Positions 1 through 24,000 of a stretch of 59,927 nt of DNA are shown here, one piece after another. The DNA comes from Intoshia linei (Eukaryota; Orthonectida; Rhopaluridae). The position numbers were made by a program, and so were the translations under genes. The stretch lies in assembly GCA_001642005.1 (NCBI GenBank), contig LWCA01000075.1, positions 1 through 59,927 on the forward strand. Reading direction: 5' to 3'. The notes beneath the pieces are model-generated. The model made no database searches and was not told the DNA's origin. It worked only from the letters and a program-made list of their open reading frames with translations. Numbering within the stretch: position 1 is the stretch's first letter; every line of letters starts with the position of its first letter.

Positions 1-1203
1 GAATGGTAACCAAAGATCGACCATTTTCTGAAAAAAATATTGAAAAATATTTTAATGACTATTTCATTTTTAATTTAAATAAATTTAATGAGCTTTGCAT
101 CAATTGTTGTCTTGTTGTTTAGTAACTTTAGTGCTAGAAATTATTTAGTGCCATAAAAAATTGCATTTGTCGACTCTATTCATAATGATTCATCCAGAAA
201 AAAAGATTAAATTTAAAAAATCACTATTTATATCAAAAAAAACATATTTCTCTAATTGAGTCAATATTCGGAATGGCAGTCACTTGAAACAGTTTGTAGA
301 TTATATATAATGATAAGAAAATGCGATTATCTGTAAAATGGAAATGTATAATCGATAAATTTAATTTTAGAGTAGTTTATCTCGAAAAAAGGCTGGATGA
401 ATTAATACTAAATCCAAAAACTTTCAATTTGTAATTTTTAGTACCATATACTTTTTTAAATAAAGACTCATAATTTTTCTAGTTGTTAGAAATCGTTTTG
501 TTTAGGCAAAGCTTTTTATTATTTTATAAAAAGAAAACAAAAATTTTTGATACCCTGACTAGGTAATAGGATTAATTATCCCAAATTTTGAATGGTTTCA
601 ATCTTGTTGTTATAAGAATGCGTAGTAACATTAATAATGACTTTTACGCGTAATTTATTAATGTAAAATGCATTTTATTTACATATATTTATGTAAAGTA
701 CAAAAATAAATCGGTTTAGTTTACATTCACTAAATAAAAATTGATTTAAATTCAAAATTTTTACAATGTACTATATAACATTCCTATGTTATATATTGAA
801 ATATGAAACAGTAAAAGTTGTCATACCACTAATAAAAGCAAATTGGAACATTACTGATCATGTTACACAATTTATTATGAAAAAATTTGTATAATCATGC
901 TTTAATGTGTAAATTTTAACGAGTAAACAGTTGAAGATTACCTTTAAGAATCGACATTGTAAATAGTAAGCTTTTATTTATTTAACTTTTAAAAAGTATT
1001 GGAAATTTTATTTTTTATAAACATTTATGCTACAACTTTTTTTATTTCTTTATGCAGAATCAAAAATTCAGGTAAACTAAATAATGATGTAGTAAATTAT
1101 TCCAAATTTAAAATTATCCGGTAAATATTTTATTATATTTTATGATAGGATCTCAAATATACCCAAACCAATAAGTAATTATCGGAAATTTTTCAAAAAT
1201 CAT
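1..1203. other. AT-rich upstream region, no gene seen
   Basis: No open frame, splice-flanked exon or repeat that I can name is visible between the window start and the first exon of the CLIP-like gene. It probably holds the promoter and 5' UTR of that gene. A further upstream non-coding exon cannot be excluded. Confidence 0.5.
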
Positions 1204-4200
1204 ATGAGTTTTCAATTCAAGGAGAGTAAAATAAAACCATTAACCAATACTCGAAGGTCTGTTTCAGTTGCTTCTCAACCACGAAAAGGTAACAGATTAA
1301 AGGTTTAAAATTTTATATTCAAATTTTTTAGGTAACAACGCAATAAAACCATACAACTCTTTACTCGGAAATTCGAAAAGTCAAATTCCTATCCACATTT
1401 TTAATTCACCTAAAACTGAAAATGAACCAAAAAATGTTAAAATTTTAAGAAAGAATGTACCAGAAATTTTACCATCTAGTTTAAATTTAAAACTTGAAAA
1501 AAACGAAAACGAAATTGTTGTAGGAGATTACGTAAACGTCAATGAACGAGGAAAAGGGCTGGTGCGCTATATTGGAGAAACCAATTTTCGAGATGGCGTT
1601 TGGTTTGGAATTGAATTGGATGAACCTAAAGGTAAAAACAATGGTTCCGTTTTGGATCGTACATACTTTGTTTGCAATGATAATCACGGTTTATTTACAT
1701 CATTGTCAAATTTGAAAAAAGTTAATTATATTCCTCTTAATAATGTCAACAATAATATTTTTCAAAACACCAATCAAAATGAATTATCCGATTCTCCTCA
1801 TTGTTCTTCTGATTTCAAAAATTCCGATGAAATTGTACTCAATTGTGATTATTCAAAATTAAATATTCCTAAATGCAGAGATTCTCTCATTTCGTATTCG
1901 TCCACGTTGGATCGTAATAAACAACCCATTTTCCCTCTTAGTCATTTGGTAGGTTTATAGAATTTTCCTTTTTAATGTATTCTTTTTCATTTATTTATAG
2001 AATTTTTCAATATTTATAGAATAGTTTTTCATGTTTTTAATTTATCAATTTTGCGACTTTATTGCATCTTAATTCATTTTTTATTTAGAAAATAAACAAA
2101 ACCAAACCTCAGGATGATTTATTAGCCAAAATAAACCAAATGACTGTAATTATACATTTTATTGAATGAGATTCAATTCAATTGATGAATTTAAGAATTA
2201 AATTTAACATACACATTGACATTGTGAGTTGGAGTGAAATTTAGAGATTATTTTAGATTTTTATGAAAAAATGGAAAGAAAATATAATTTACCGGAAAAA
2301 ATAATTTTTAAGAAAATTTATAATCCTTATTATATAAAGTAAAATACCTAAAAATGTCTACCTGTAGCCATTTGTTTAAGGACGTTAGAGGCGTGTAATT
2401 TTTTTAAAAAAAAAAATTATGGGATAATTTTTGAAAGCATTGACATTATCGTAAATTTCAATCTCAGAAACTTCTTATTTAATCTTCAGGTATCTGCACC
2501 ATGTACCAATTTTTTCAAAATTTAAACATTTTCTGTATTTAGAATTTTTCCATATACATTTTATGAGTTTTATATAGGCAAAAAGTAAACTTTCTACCAA
2601 AAAAAACGCGGACCGTGTGATCTGAAAAATCTGAATAAAAAAAAAAAAAAAAATAGGTGAATTTGGAGTGTCTATGTAATGTAGTTAAGCTTTAATCTGT
2701 CCATACTATAGTCCAAAATTTTAAAAAAACACAAATTCTGATGCAGTTTTTAAAATCATGAGTATTTTCATAAATTGCCAATTTTTAAAACCTGCATCGT
2801 CAAGGTCAAAACTAACAATTATCCATTATTTTTAAAAACGAAAAAAAATAATAGCCTTATAATTTTTGAAAAAATCACAATTAATATTATTAACTATAAA
2901 CTGTTAAGTTACAAACAAAAAATCATGTAGTATTCATTTTTTTTCTATTTGGTAAATATTTTAATAACAAAAAATATTTAAAAACGCATTCTTTTAATTT
3001 AAAAAGTTTATTATCATATAGGACATTCCAGTTGATTCAGAGAAAAATTCTTAACCTCAGAAGTTTACGTATTCCTGGTTAAAAATTACTTTTAATACAT
3101 TATCAACCAACATTTTTCAAATTTTTTTGATTAACAAAATGTGTAAATATTCATACTAGATTTTCAAAAAAATGGTAATTGAATGTATATAATACATCTT
3201 TGACATACAGAAATATAGGTTTCATTTTGATAAATTGAGTTCTTCGAGTTTTTTTATGATGGCTACGCAATTTCACATTTTTAAAAACTAAAAGTTTAGA
3301 ATTAAATGAAGTGTCATTTACAGAGTTATTTCAATGTTGGTAACATTCACTAGAAAAATGTGATTAAATTGCTAAATCAGTGATTCCTAACCTTTTTCAT
3401 CATAGTGTCATAAAAGTATTCCCTTTAATTTTTTTAGATGTAGAATACGAGAAAATGCGTTTTAAACACATTGTTACAGTTACATTTTTTTAAATGTCAA
3501 TATTAGTAAATAATTTAGTTTTTATGAAAAGTCGCGTTATTTTTGAAACACGAATATTGTTGTCGAAAATATTAAATTTTGACAAATCTTCTGTGTAATT
3601 ACATTTTTAATTAAGATTATGGGTTTAAAGAAATTTATATTTTTAATTTGAAATTTAGTAACATTATTTGTAAATCTTTTGAGAACCCTTAAAAAATTGA
3701 AATATCGAGTCGCGTTATTTTTGAAATGGAGTGTAAGTCAATAAAAAATATTAATTATGTAATAAAATACCAAATTTAGTCCAGCGCCCCAAAAGTTAAA
3801 AATTGTTCTACCGCCATGATAGCTCCAGCGCCCCTAATTGGGCGTTACCGCCGACGTTAGGAATCACTGGGCTAAATGTATTAATTATTGATATTATGCT
3901 ATGATTTATTTTTTTGTCAATCTGTTAAAAATTAGAAAATTCGGCTCTCGGCACAGATGCATACTGTTTGTACAAAGTACAAAACAGTCAAGCTAATTTT
4001 ATATAAATAAGAGTACAGTATTATACGTAATATATAGATTTAATAGGATCGATGTAATGTACATGTAGTATTTAGTTAATGCTAAAGGAAAAGGATAGCA
4101 TGGTTGAATATTTAAATGCCAAAATTGAAGTCGATAAATGTACTATATCTAATATGACCAAAGATACTAATTCTGTAATTTCTTGTAAATCATTCATTAG

Positions 4201-5904
4201 TTATTTAGCTGCTGAATATTTAAAACCTTTTTTGGGATCACATGAAAATAATCGCCCCAATCAATTTTTTACTTAAGTGGTGCGAACTGTAATATTACAG
4301 ATGTTTATCATTTTCATATTTTATAAGTTGCAATTATAAATATACTAGCTTGACTGTTATGTACTTCGTACAAACAGGATCCTAGCTCTGCCGAAGGCGG
4401 ACATTTTTATTCTACCAAAAAAATAAATTAATTAAGAAAATTTAATCTAAAAATGCTACTATTCACTATTATCAATCATTTAAAGGGTGACTCCAAACTT
4501 TTTACACGTGGACCCGTCATATCACATTACCTTTTTATTTAAAGTGAATTATTCCACGTTAAATTTATTTTGTTAACATTTGTGTAAAGAATTTTTAAAG
4601 AAAGAAAGTAAAAACAGTCCAATCCTAAAAATTGACATAAATAGCATAAATTCCAGAAAAAATAAAATTGTAAAAACTTTTTATGGGATGATTTTTTTTA
4701 AGCAAAAAGGGAAATTGGGTTTTTGACTCTGAAGGACTCAAATTTTGAAACTGAAAAATGGATAAAAACACGTCCTGGGAAAAACGATCTTTGAAATTCT
4801 GCGACTGTCAATTTTTTCAATAAATGGTTACGCACACAAATACATACATTCATTTTTATAAAGTATAATTGTATTATTGTAAATAACTAATTTAGCTAAA
4901 ATCTGAATTGGACATTTTTAAAAAGAATTTTGAGGTAATATCGTTTCAATTTGAAGAACAACAAGTTCAATTTACATCCCAATTGGATAGAACTAATACC
5001 AAATCCAACGAATTGCAATCACAATTAGATGAAGCTAGAAAACGGGCTATGTATTTAGAACATGTTATTGAAGAGCAAAGATTTCGTATTGATGAATTAA
5101 ATGTATAGTTTTACCTTATAAATTAAAATTGAGTTTTAATTCAACAGAATTTTTTTAAATTGGAAAAATGGGCTCATAAAAATAATATAAAATAAAATAC
5201 CACCATTTCCCTGAGCACTGACAAAAATTAAATTTTTAACAGAAACTATAATTCAAATTCTAATAAATCATCTAGATTTCAACAAATCCTATAACTAACG
5301 AAGACCCAAATTATGTGTACGATGAGACAATAGAAAATCAACAAGTATTCATGACATCAGTTTCATACAAACCAAACTATAAAAAAACGAGCGAAGGAAA
5401 CAACAATTCAATACTCAATTTTTACACGAACGAATCCTTACAAAAAGAAACTGAACAAAAATCGTGCTGTATGAATAAATTTGTCGATAAAGAATCAAAT
5501 ACTCAAGATGATGATATTTTCAAGGAAAATTTTCCATCCATAGAAGAATGTGAAAACGTTGAAGATAGTCTCAATAAACACCATTCACCGAACACTTCAC
5601 ATTCCAAAATAATAGGTACAATAAATGTATATTGTTTTGCTTGCTCTCAACTTTTTTATAAGATGATGAATTTTTTGATTAACATTTAGATAAAAAGATT
5701 TCGGAAAAGCTAGAAAATGTAATAGAAACGTTGCAAAACCTAAATAGTGTATGTACCAAAGAAAAACACAACAAAACTATATATTGTGATATTTGTGAAG
5801 GTAATTGAAATTAATACAATAAATGAAAGATTACATTTAATAATAATGTATTAGTTTACGGACTGCACACAACCCAAGATTGTTGCGATACAACTACATT
5901 TTAG
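1204..5904 (+). CDS. CLIP1: CLIP-170-like microtubule plus-end protein (short form)
   Basis: Eight exons: 1204-1288, 1332-1948, 2089-2145, 4076-4174, 4896-5102, 5276-5615, 5690-5800 and 5855-5904. All junctions are GT-AG and join in frame to give 521 residues. Residues about 92-160 are a CAP-Gly domain (GDYV, GVWFGIELDEPKGKNNG, YF-C, HGLF). Such domains bind the C-terminal EEY/F motif of tubulin and EB proteins. Residues about 235-360 are heptad-like coiled coil. The C terminus has a CLIP-type zinc knuckle (C501, C504, H510, C515) and ends in DTTTF, comparable with the acidic ETF end of CLIP-170. Vertebrate CLIP-170 is over 1,000 residues long with two CAP-Gly domains and two knuckles, so this is a strongly reduced version. 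Introns 3 and 4 each carry a Helitron-like insertion. The start is the first ATG of the open exon; an upstream exon is possible. Exon 4 (33 codons) is the least certain exon. Confidence 0.85.
2324..3996 (+). mobile_element. Helitron-like non-autonomous element in CLIP intron 3
   Basis: It starts TCCTTATTATATAAAG after an A. It ends with a hairpin (CTGTTTGTAC, loop, GTACAAAACAG) followed by TCAAGCTAA and then T. This is the Helitron pattern: 5' TC, 3' hairpin plus CTRR, inserted between A and T. No Rep/helicase ORF is present. A hAT-type element (3378-3869) is nested inside. Confidence 0.7.
3378..3869. mobile_element. hAT-type MITE nested in the Helitron
   Basis: Terminal inverted repeats CAGTGATTCCTAAC and GTTAGGAATCACTG flank about 490 bp. 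The direct flanks tgctaaat and ggctaaat are a 7/8 match to an 8-bp target duplication, as expected for hAT transposons. No transposase frame is present. Confidence 0.75.
4345..4868 (-). mobile_element. Helitron-like element in CLIP intron 4
   Basis: This is a minus-strand copy. The 3' end is the CTAG at 4345-4348 with the hairpin at about 4352-4379, followed by the CTAGCTCTGCCGA motif shared by all family members. The 5' end near 4868 is degenerate but keeps the CA-rich tract and a tataaagta end. Confidence 0.65.
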
Positions 5905-5918
5905 CAAAGTTGGCATTT

Positions 5919-5924
5919 AATAAA
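5919..5924 (+). promoter_or_regulatory. Probable poly(A) signal AATAAA of the CLIP gene
   Basis: AATAAA lies 15 bp after the CLIP stop codon (5902-5904). Cleavage 10-30 bp downstream would fall at the convergent RPB11 stop or inside its last coding exon (5941-5976), so the two 3' ends probably overlap antisense. Confidence 0.5.
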
Positions 5925-5940
5925 TTTTACTTATAAATAT

Positions 5941-6497
5941 TCATGTAAAATCTTCATGTCGGTCTTGAATTGCTTCCTAGATTCAAAATAAAATTTCAAA
6001 TTTTGAAAAATTAAAAAAATATAAAATTATATACCGTAAATCGCTCTTTAAGTAAAGACAATTCACTAATAATGTCGGTAATAGCACTTTTAAAGCAATC
6101 GTGAGGTGTCGCTCTCCCTGTTGTTTGAACCCGTACAATAACTTTGTGATCCAAAGGATGCGGTACCTTGTATCCAGCAAAGACTACGTTTGGATCTTTA
6201 ATTAATTGTCTATATTTTAGTCAATATATTCATTCAAATAAAATGTCTCACACTTTAATTAAATTTCCAATTGTATGATCTTCTTTGTTTATGGTAAAAA
6301 TTGCTGAATTTGGAACTTTTGTATCTTTTTCAAATATTATTCTAAATGAAAATAAAAAAATTTAAAAAATAAAAGAATTTTGAAAATACAAATCCAAAAA
6401 TGTAAATACAAGTGTAAATAAAAGTGATTAGGTTAAAGAAAATTTACTTTTTTTCATCACCCAAAATAAAGGAAGAAAACGTTGGAGGAATATTCAT
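5941..6497 (-). CDS. POLR2J: RNA polymerase II subunit RPB11
   Basis: Four exons on the minus strand: 6497-6448, 6341-6252, 6209-6035 and 5976-5941, coding 116 residues (about 117 in human). The protein is the RPB11 subunit that dimerises with RPB3 to nucleate polymerase assembly in the nucleus. The family blocks [39 protein letters not shown] and [17 protein letters not shown] are directly visible and colinear with the family. The donor of intron 2 is read as GTGAGA at 6251, because only that phase continues the frame into [10 protein letters not shown]. Introns are about 40-110 nt. The gene is convergent with CLIP (36 bp between stops) and divergent from PHF5A (158 bp between starts). Confidence 0.95.
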
Positions 6498-6655
6498 TTT
6501 ATTTATTAATTTTTTCGAAATTTAATTTAAACTCAACTTTTGTTTATAATTTGTTTTTAGTGTTATATGACAACATTTTAATGAAATGTTTTTAGTGTCA
6601 ATTTCAATTTTTATTTATTGAATTATTACATTTATTTTAATTTTTAATGAAATAA
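6498..6655. promoter_or_regulatory. Bidirectional promoter region RPB11 / PHF5A
   Basis: Only 158 bp separate the start codons of two divergently transcribed housekeeping nuclear genes, so the promoters must be shared or abutting. No specific motif could be identified in the AT-rich sequence. Confidence 0.5.
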
Positions 6656-7399
6656 ATGGCTAAACACCATCCAGATTTAATATTTTGCAGGAAACAACCA
6701 GGAGTCGGTAAATTTATTCTTATTTATTACATTTAAAATTGTTTTGAATTCCCTTTTGATAATTTAATATATAAATTGAGATATGATGAACGTATCTGTG
6801 TTGTAACGGGTCTGACTTCAGTGTTACAGTGTGACTATTGTTACAATTTGTATCAATTAATTTAACTTATCGATTTTAATTTTAAAATCTATTTAGCCAT
6901 TGGACGACTCTGTGAAAAATGTAAAGTAAAATGTATAATTATATTTTATTAATTTCAGGTGATGGAAAATGTGTAATTTGCGATTCGTATGTGCGTCCGT
7001 CAACACTGGTTCGTATATGTGACGAGTGCAATTATGGTTCATATCAAGGAAAATGTGTTATTTGCGGTGGAAGTGGTATTTCTGATGCATATTACTGTCA
7101 CGAGTGCACTGTTACCGAAAAAGATGTAATTATGATTTTTAAGAGTATATTGATATAATTCCATTTTTAATTTAATCCCAATACAGCTCTAATCATATTG
7201 AGCCAATTTTAAAAAAAATTTCTGCTCACCTCAGGACAACATTGTCTTTATTTAAAGACTTGTATATGATACATAGGTGCCATAAACATTTTCAATATAA
7301 TAAATTTAGCGAGACGGATGCCCCAAAATTGTTAATGTCGGCTCGGCTAAAACAGATTTATTCTACGAACGAAAAAAGTATGGATTCAAACGTAGATAA
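6656..7399 (+). CDS. PHF5A: PHF5A / SF3b14b splicing factor
   Basis: Four exons (6656-6707, 6897-6920, 6959-7125, 7310-7399) give exactly 110 residues, the length of human PHF5A. The protein is the zinc-knuckle core subunit of SF3b in the U2 snRNP, which contacts the branch-point region of the intron. The start [17 protein letters not shown], the CxxC pairs ([34 protein letters not shown]) and the C-terminal [11 protein letters not shown] are all family hallmarks. Exon 2 is only 24 nt. The donor of exon 2 is placed at 6921 so that the TGT Cys codon spans the junction. The gene faces PKN with 151 bp between stop codons. Confidence 0.97.
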
Positions 7400-7550
7400 A
7401 TGTAATACCTCTAATTGTTCAAAAATAAAATTATTTTTTTTATCATCAAACAAATTTCCTTAGGACATTGAAAATTACCTTTCAAATTTTTTTAATTAAA
7501 AATTGATTAGTTTTTATGTACTGCAGTAAAATTTTAAACAGTTTATTCAA

Positions 7551-18290
<10,740 letters not shown>

Positions 18291-21005
18291 GGAATGATGT
18301 AGTTAAATTCTAAAATATATTAAAAATTTCAATATAAAAAATGATGACATCCATATAAATTATTATATATAAACAAATATTTACAATAAAAATTTATACA
18401 TGATCAGAATTATAATAAAAATGGTAAAATATTATAATTATTTCCTTTAAGTGACTCAATTAATCAAATTGAAATGTAAATACATCTCCATATTCAACAT
18501 ACCAATATCTATAAATGTCAATTTTAACTATACATCATGAAAATGGGTTAACTATTTTATAATAATTGGATACTTGTTTACTATGCACACAAAATTATAC
18601 TGGTATTGTAGTAATCGCCAAAATAAGTCTTTATCGATTTTTTTGAATTTTACAATTTATATATAATTATATAGATTAATTTGTTTCATTTTTTTGCAAA
18701 TTTAACACAATTAGATTTATTAAACTTTATTCCTTATTATTTTAGATACCTAGGATTTTATCATTTACGTAATATTTTGTACTACTTTTTGTTTATTTTA
18801 CCAAATAATACTGTAGTTACATGATATTTTTCATATTTAGTTTAATTTAATGTATCTTTTTAGTTTTGTCTGTTTTGTACTGCGTACAAACAGTTGCTAG
18901 ATTTGAAGAGGATGGACGTTTTCATGTATATTTTTAAAATTATCGTCAAAAACCAAATTTAAAATTTATATTCAAAATAAAAATAAATTTAAACTAAATT
19001 TGAAAATCAGTAGTGACGAAAATTTTTTATTAAAGTTTTTAAATTTTAGTTTACAATTAACAATACCATTCTAGTTTGCTTTGATAATACTGTGTATTAG
19101 AGTTCTGCAACACGAACTAGCATATGAGTGCGATGCAAGCTTAGCATATTATCTTATTAAGCTCTTTATAACACATCGTTCTTTAAGTGATATAATATTA
19201 TTATGTACCACATCTATAATATATATATCCACGTAATATACCTACAGTGATCAACATAAGTCTTAGACACCCAAATTATAATTAATCTAAACACTCTTGG
19301 TTCATCAGTTTAGACATTTTCTTGTATCATATCTAATGTATAATTAAGAACAAAAATTTAACAACCCTAAAAAAGTAAGAACTAGAAAATTTTTCTAAAA
19401 ATTAATGAAATATAGGAATAATAAAAATTTTAATCAAAATGCAAAATTCAAAGCGACGGGTCTTAGGTACCTATAAAATAATACTATTAGTTATGCTAAT
19501 TAAATGAAAACATTGAAATATATATAAAATTACTAATATTTAGTATTCCATCATTTATTTTTAATAACTGATGTAATTCTTCTGGGCAATGAGGCATACA
19601 ACCCTTGGATAGTTTCTAGAAGTACACAGTTCCATTCATTCTGTATATATCTATAGTTTTTCTAAATTGACTGGATGTAGCTTATAAACCTTATATTTCA
19701 AAATTTTCCAGATATGTTTATATGTATATATTAATTATGTTTAAATCTGGACTTTGCGCCGGTCAATCTTTTAATTTTTTCATACGATTACCCCTTATAA
19801 ATCGACGGATTGTCTTTTCTGTGTGACACGATGCTCCATATTGCTCCTTCTTCAATCAATCAAAGAATGTTATTCACTTGCTTTTCTAAGGATTATTTGG
19901 TATTATTGAGCGTTTATTCCTCCTTCACACTTTATTAATACTATTTATCCATCTGCCCTAATACCACCCAAATCATATTTGACTGGCTATGTTTAATATT
20001 TCTACTTGTGTACGTTTATAAGAATTTTGTTTTTTAGGTCTTCGTACGTATACTCTTCGTTTTGTAAATAATTCAAAACGACTTTTATCAGTGAAGCTTA
20101 TATTTTTCCATTGATTCGTCCATTCCACTTTTGACTTAAAACATTTAAAACGGTTTATGTGAAATTTTTCCATATAATCTAAACCTATATAACATACGTT
20201 ACACCGTCTTCAAACTAGGCTTTTGGAAATACTGAAGTATTGGTTGGCCTATCATGCTATCAAGACAGGGTTTTATTTGATTCCCACATTATAGTAGTCT
20301 CTCTCTCGGTGTTAGAATGCGTTTTCGACCTGATCTTGACAAGTCAGCTGTACAAAAAGCTTTTTGTAATTTTAATAATATTTTGAACCGCATATCGGGA
20401 AATACTGAATGTTTTACTTCTAAAACCCTAATTTTTTTCTTCCCTGAATTTAAACACATTGTATTTTTTTCGTCATTAATTAAACGAAATTATATTTAAT
20501 TTATAAATAATTAATAATTAATTATTTTTTATCGATATTTAATTATTATTAAATTTAATTAAAATATTTTATTTCATAAAAAGTAATAATACGATTTACC
20601 ATTAATTTTTACATATGATATAAAAATTCTAACTAATTTTAAAGTTAAGAAAGTCTTCAAAATAGATATTTAATAAATAATAATAAGACATTTCCAACAA
20701 ATAGATATGGGTAAAAATTTCACAAATTGATTTCTTCGGTTTTTTTCATTTCTAAGCAATTTTTCATTTTCAAAAAGTTTAAAATCACTTGAAGGTTTTA
20801 AATTTAAGTTGAACCAAGTAAAAAATCAATATAACTGCCAATTTATTTAAACTAAATAAAATTACATTTTTCAAGTTAAATTAAGTTTAAGCACCACATT
20901 ATTGACAATGTTGTGGTTAAAATTTAAACAACCACTGTGATTATACAAGATGATTATCAAGATACATGTATTATCAAATGAGTAATTTTATTATCACAGG
21001 GTATT
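18291..21005. other. Intergenic region PKN to NHE8, transposon remnants
   Basis: Apart from the Tc1 remnant listed separately, it contains a Helitron 3'-end fragment near 18870-19010 (hairpin CTGTTTTGTACTGCGTACAAACAG) and AT-rich DNA. A possible TIR-like palindromic stretch ends ACAACCACTG near 20937. No gene is seen. Confidence 0.5.
19245..20330 (-). mobile_element. Decayed Tc1-like transposon
   Basis: Minus-strand coding fragments of a Tc1 transposase are recognisable. Residues around SFTDKSRFELFTKRRVYVRR (from 19973-20173) match the first catalytic Asp region. The C-terminal NEWNCVLLETIQGLYASLPR motif near 19560-19640 matches the end of the family. A terminal sequence TA-CAGTGATCAACATAAG begins at 19245. 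The frame is broken several times and the second inverted repeat was not located. Confidence 0.65.
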
Positions 21006-24000
21006 TTAAAGGGTTGGATCAAATTCTGTATCAAAATCAATTCCATTGTCCTCCATGTTTGTTGGAGATGGATACGTTACGACTTGATTACACCAATTAT
21101 TTGTCCATCGAACCATTTCATCTCTACTTTGTGAAATTTCCTAAATTAAAAAAATGTATACATAACAACTTGTTAACAAAAAGTCAAGATAGAATACAAA
21201 TAAGTAATAGTCAATGGAAAATAATTTTATGTTTTTAAACTTTACTATAAGTTAAGTAATTTTACTAAATACTAACAGTGGGTATTAAATTTTTAATGTG
21301 TCGCGTTGTCAAATAATCAGAATCTACCATCCGGTTCGTTACTATCATAAGGTTGCCAACCCTGATATATAGTAACCAATAACAATACGCACAATATGAT
21401 AATTAATGGCATAATGATAAGATTAAATTTTGATGAAATTGAAAAATAAAATACTGAATTTTTAAAAATAATGCAGAGAATATTATATTAATCATTTTTC
21501 CAAAATAAATATAAAATTTACTTGTATAGTAAATTCTCTAAGAAAAAACGGTCGAAAATATTTAACATCATAGTAAGTAAAACCATGAATATATTTTGAC
21601 AAAAATTTAAGAAATTTGGAACGTGTATCCGTATCGTTGATATCTTCTTGTGGAATTTGAGGATTGTTGGCAGCACTTCCCTAAAATTTAAAATAAGATA
21701 AGTATATAAAATATTTTATTTTTAAAAGCAATATTTTTTAAATGATGAAGATGGTAGACAAGCTACACCGAAAAATGGAGGAAATTTGTAAAGAAAATCT
21801 TACGGCATCTACATTATGGTTGGATAGTTTTAAAAATATACATTATAAAATACTAATCACTAAAAGGTGATGCAAATTTTATTTATACTAATTTGCTTGA
21901 CAAGTTTAGAAAAAATATGTAGAAATTGTAAGTTATAATTTGCAACAAGAAAAATATTTTTAATTGCGATAAAACATGTCTTAATTTTAAACAAACCATA
22001 AACCAAAATCTTAACTTTAAATGATGTAAAACAAATAAATCGTCTAAAAAATTTAAGAAATAGTCAAAATACTATTTTGTTGCTCATACTTATGAAAAAA
22101 TTTGCACCTTTGGTCAGATATTAATCAAAAACCTCATTGTTTTAAAAACAATAAACACATATAATAAAAAATCTTAACATGTAACTATACTTAACAAAAT
22201 TTGTTCATTTCTTCTATATTGAATATTTTTTTTAATTTGATATTTTGATGTTCATCTTTGGAGAATTTACTGTACAAACATTCCAACATGTCAACTGAAC
22301 AAATAAAATGAAATGTTTCAATTGTAATATAAAGTTTAGCCACTACCACTACTACCTTAAAGTATATGCATTACCATAATTTCAGTTTTGGACATTGTCA
22401 CAACACTATTCGAAGAAATATACCTTGAAGAATATTTTTTGATAAACTAAAAAATACGTAGACAATATAAAAGTCACTATAATTACGTGTAAAAGAGGAA
22501 TAGTTCCACCTCCAAGAAAAATAATTGTTAAAAGAACAATAATCAAAGTAGTAGAAACCAAAATATTGCGTTTATCCTCTGCAACGTCCAAATACATACT
22601 AAGTGCAAACGAAACTGCTCCACGTAATCCTATAAATAAATAAAATCAAAGGTTTTATAATGTACATGTCACCAAATTGAAACGCTCGCCCTTGGCAGAC
22701 CTAACAAATAAAATTACCAGAGAACCACAAAATGAGTTGATTTCGACGTGTAATTTTGTGCACTCGATATTTATTAACTAGATGAGATAAAGGAAATATA
22801 TTTACAGCACGGCCCAAAAATATCGCAACCTAGTTGATATTATAACATAATATTAAAGTTTAAATAAATTACCAGTCCCCAACATATCAGTGAAGCTTTA
22901 ACATGATGTTTATAGCTAAAAATTGACAATCCCAAATATGCAAAGACACAAGTTTCTACAATTTTTGCATTAAGAATGTAAATTTATATAACGGACATTA
23001 CACGTCTAATGCTATAAAACTATGAAATAACCCTTGACAAACATTATTATTGAACATTTTTCATGGATTTAACGTATAATGGTCAACTGTTATATAGTAT
23101 ATAAAATATTTATAATAAAAATAAAAAGAAACCTGCCAAAAAAGAAATTACTCTAAAAGTTTGCAAAACTACAACTTGAGATACAGCAGATAAATTGTAA
23201 TGAGTATAATGTGACATGACAATTCCACACATTAAAATTGCCATTATTCCTATAAACAGTATGAATAATATGAAATTTAAAGTATAAAAACTGACAATAC
23301 AAAATATTAATAAAATTACCAGACAAATTAATAGAATCACAGAGAGCATATGGAACATAGGACAGAATTAGCATCATGGCAATTTCTAGAGACGGAGTAT
23401 TTTTAAGACAAATGTGTTTTAATAACTAAAGAGTAATTATTTTCAAAGATATTAAACTTACAAGAGACGAACATAAACCCACAATTATGCCAATGAGAGC
23501 AGACCCAAAGAATACTAAAAGAAATTGACCAATGGCTTTGATAATTATCACAGAGACATTAATATCTTCAATGTATTTAATGTTTAGTATTGTTCTAAAT
23601 AAATTCAAAATTAGTTAAATTCAATTTTTGGAATATACGTGGTAAGTACAATAGCTACTGCATCATTCATAACACTTTCCCCGAAAACCAACATGTATAG
23701 CATGGGGTCTACATCAGTAGCTTTAAAGATTGCCAACGTTGCAACAGGGTCAACTGCAGATATTAATGCACCAAAAGCAAAAGCTTCTCGAGCAGACAAG
23801 TGTTCAAAATAAGGTGACTAAAATAAATTACTTACCATAAATTAAAAAAAACCAATCCAATAAGGTACATGACAACACCAATAACAATTGAAGAAAACAC
23901 GGTGCCAATAATGGCGAAAACAAGAATGGTACCAATATTTTGAAAATAATCGCCCTTGTGTAGACTGTAACCAGATTCAAAAATAATTGGAGGCAACAAA

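Noticed and set aside
4352-4379. CTGTT...AACAG hairpins as transcription terminators or small RNAs
   Set aside because: The same hairpin recurs at the end of every copy of the repeat family, followed by CTAG, which fits a Helitron terminus.
20966-21238. Plus-strand ORF of 90 codons
   Set aside because: It is antisense to the terminal coding exon of NHE8 (21140-21006), which fits the family C terminus and closes the gene frame.
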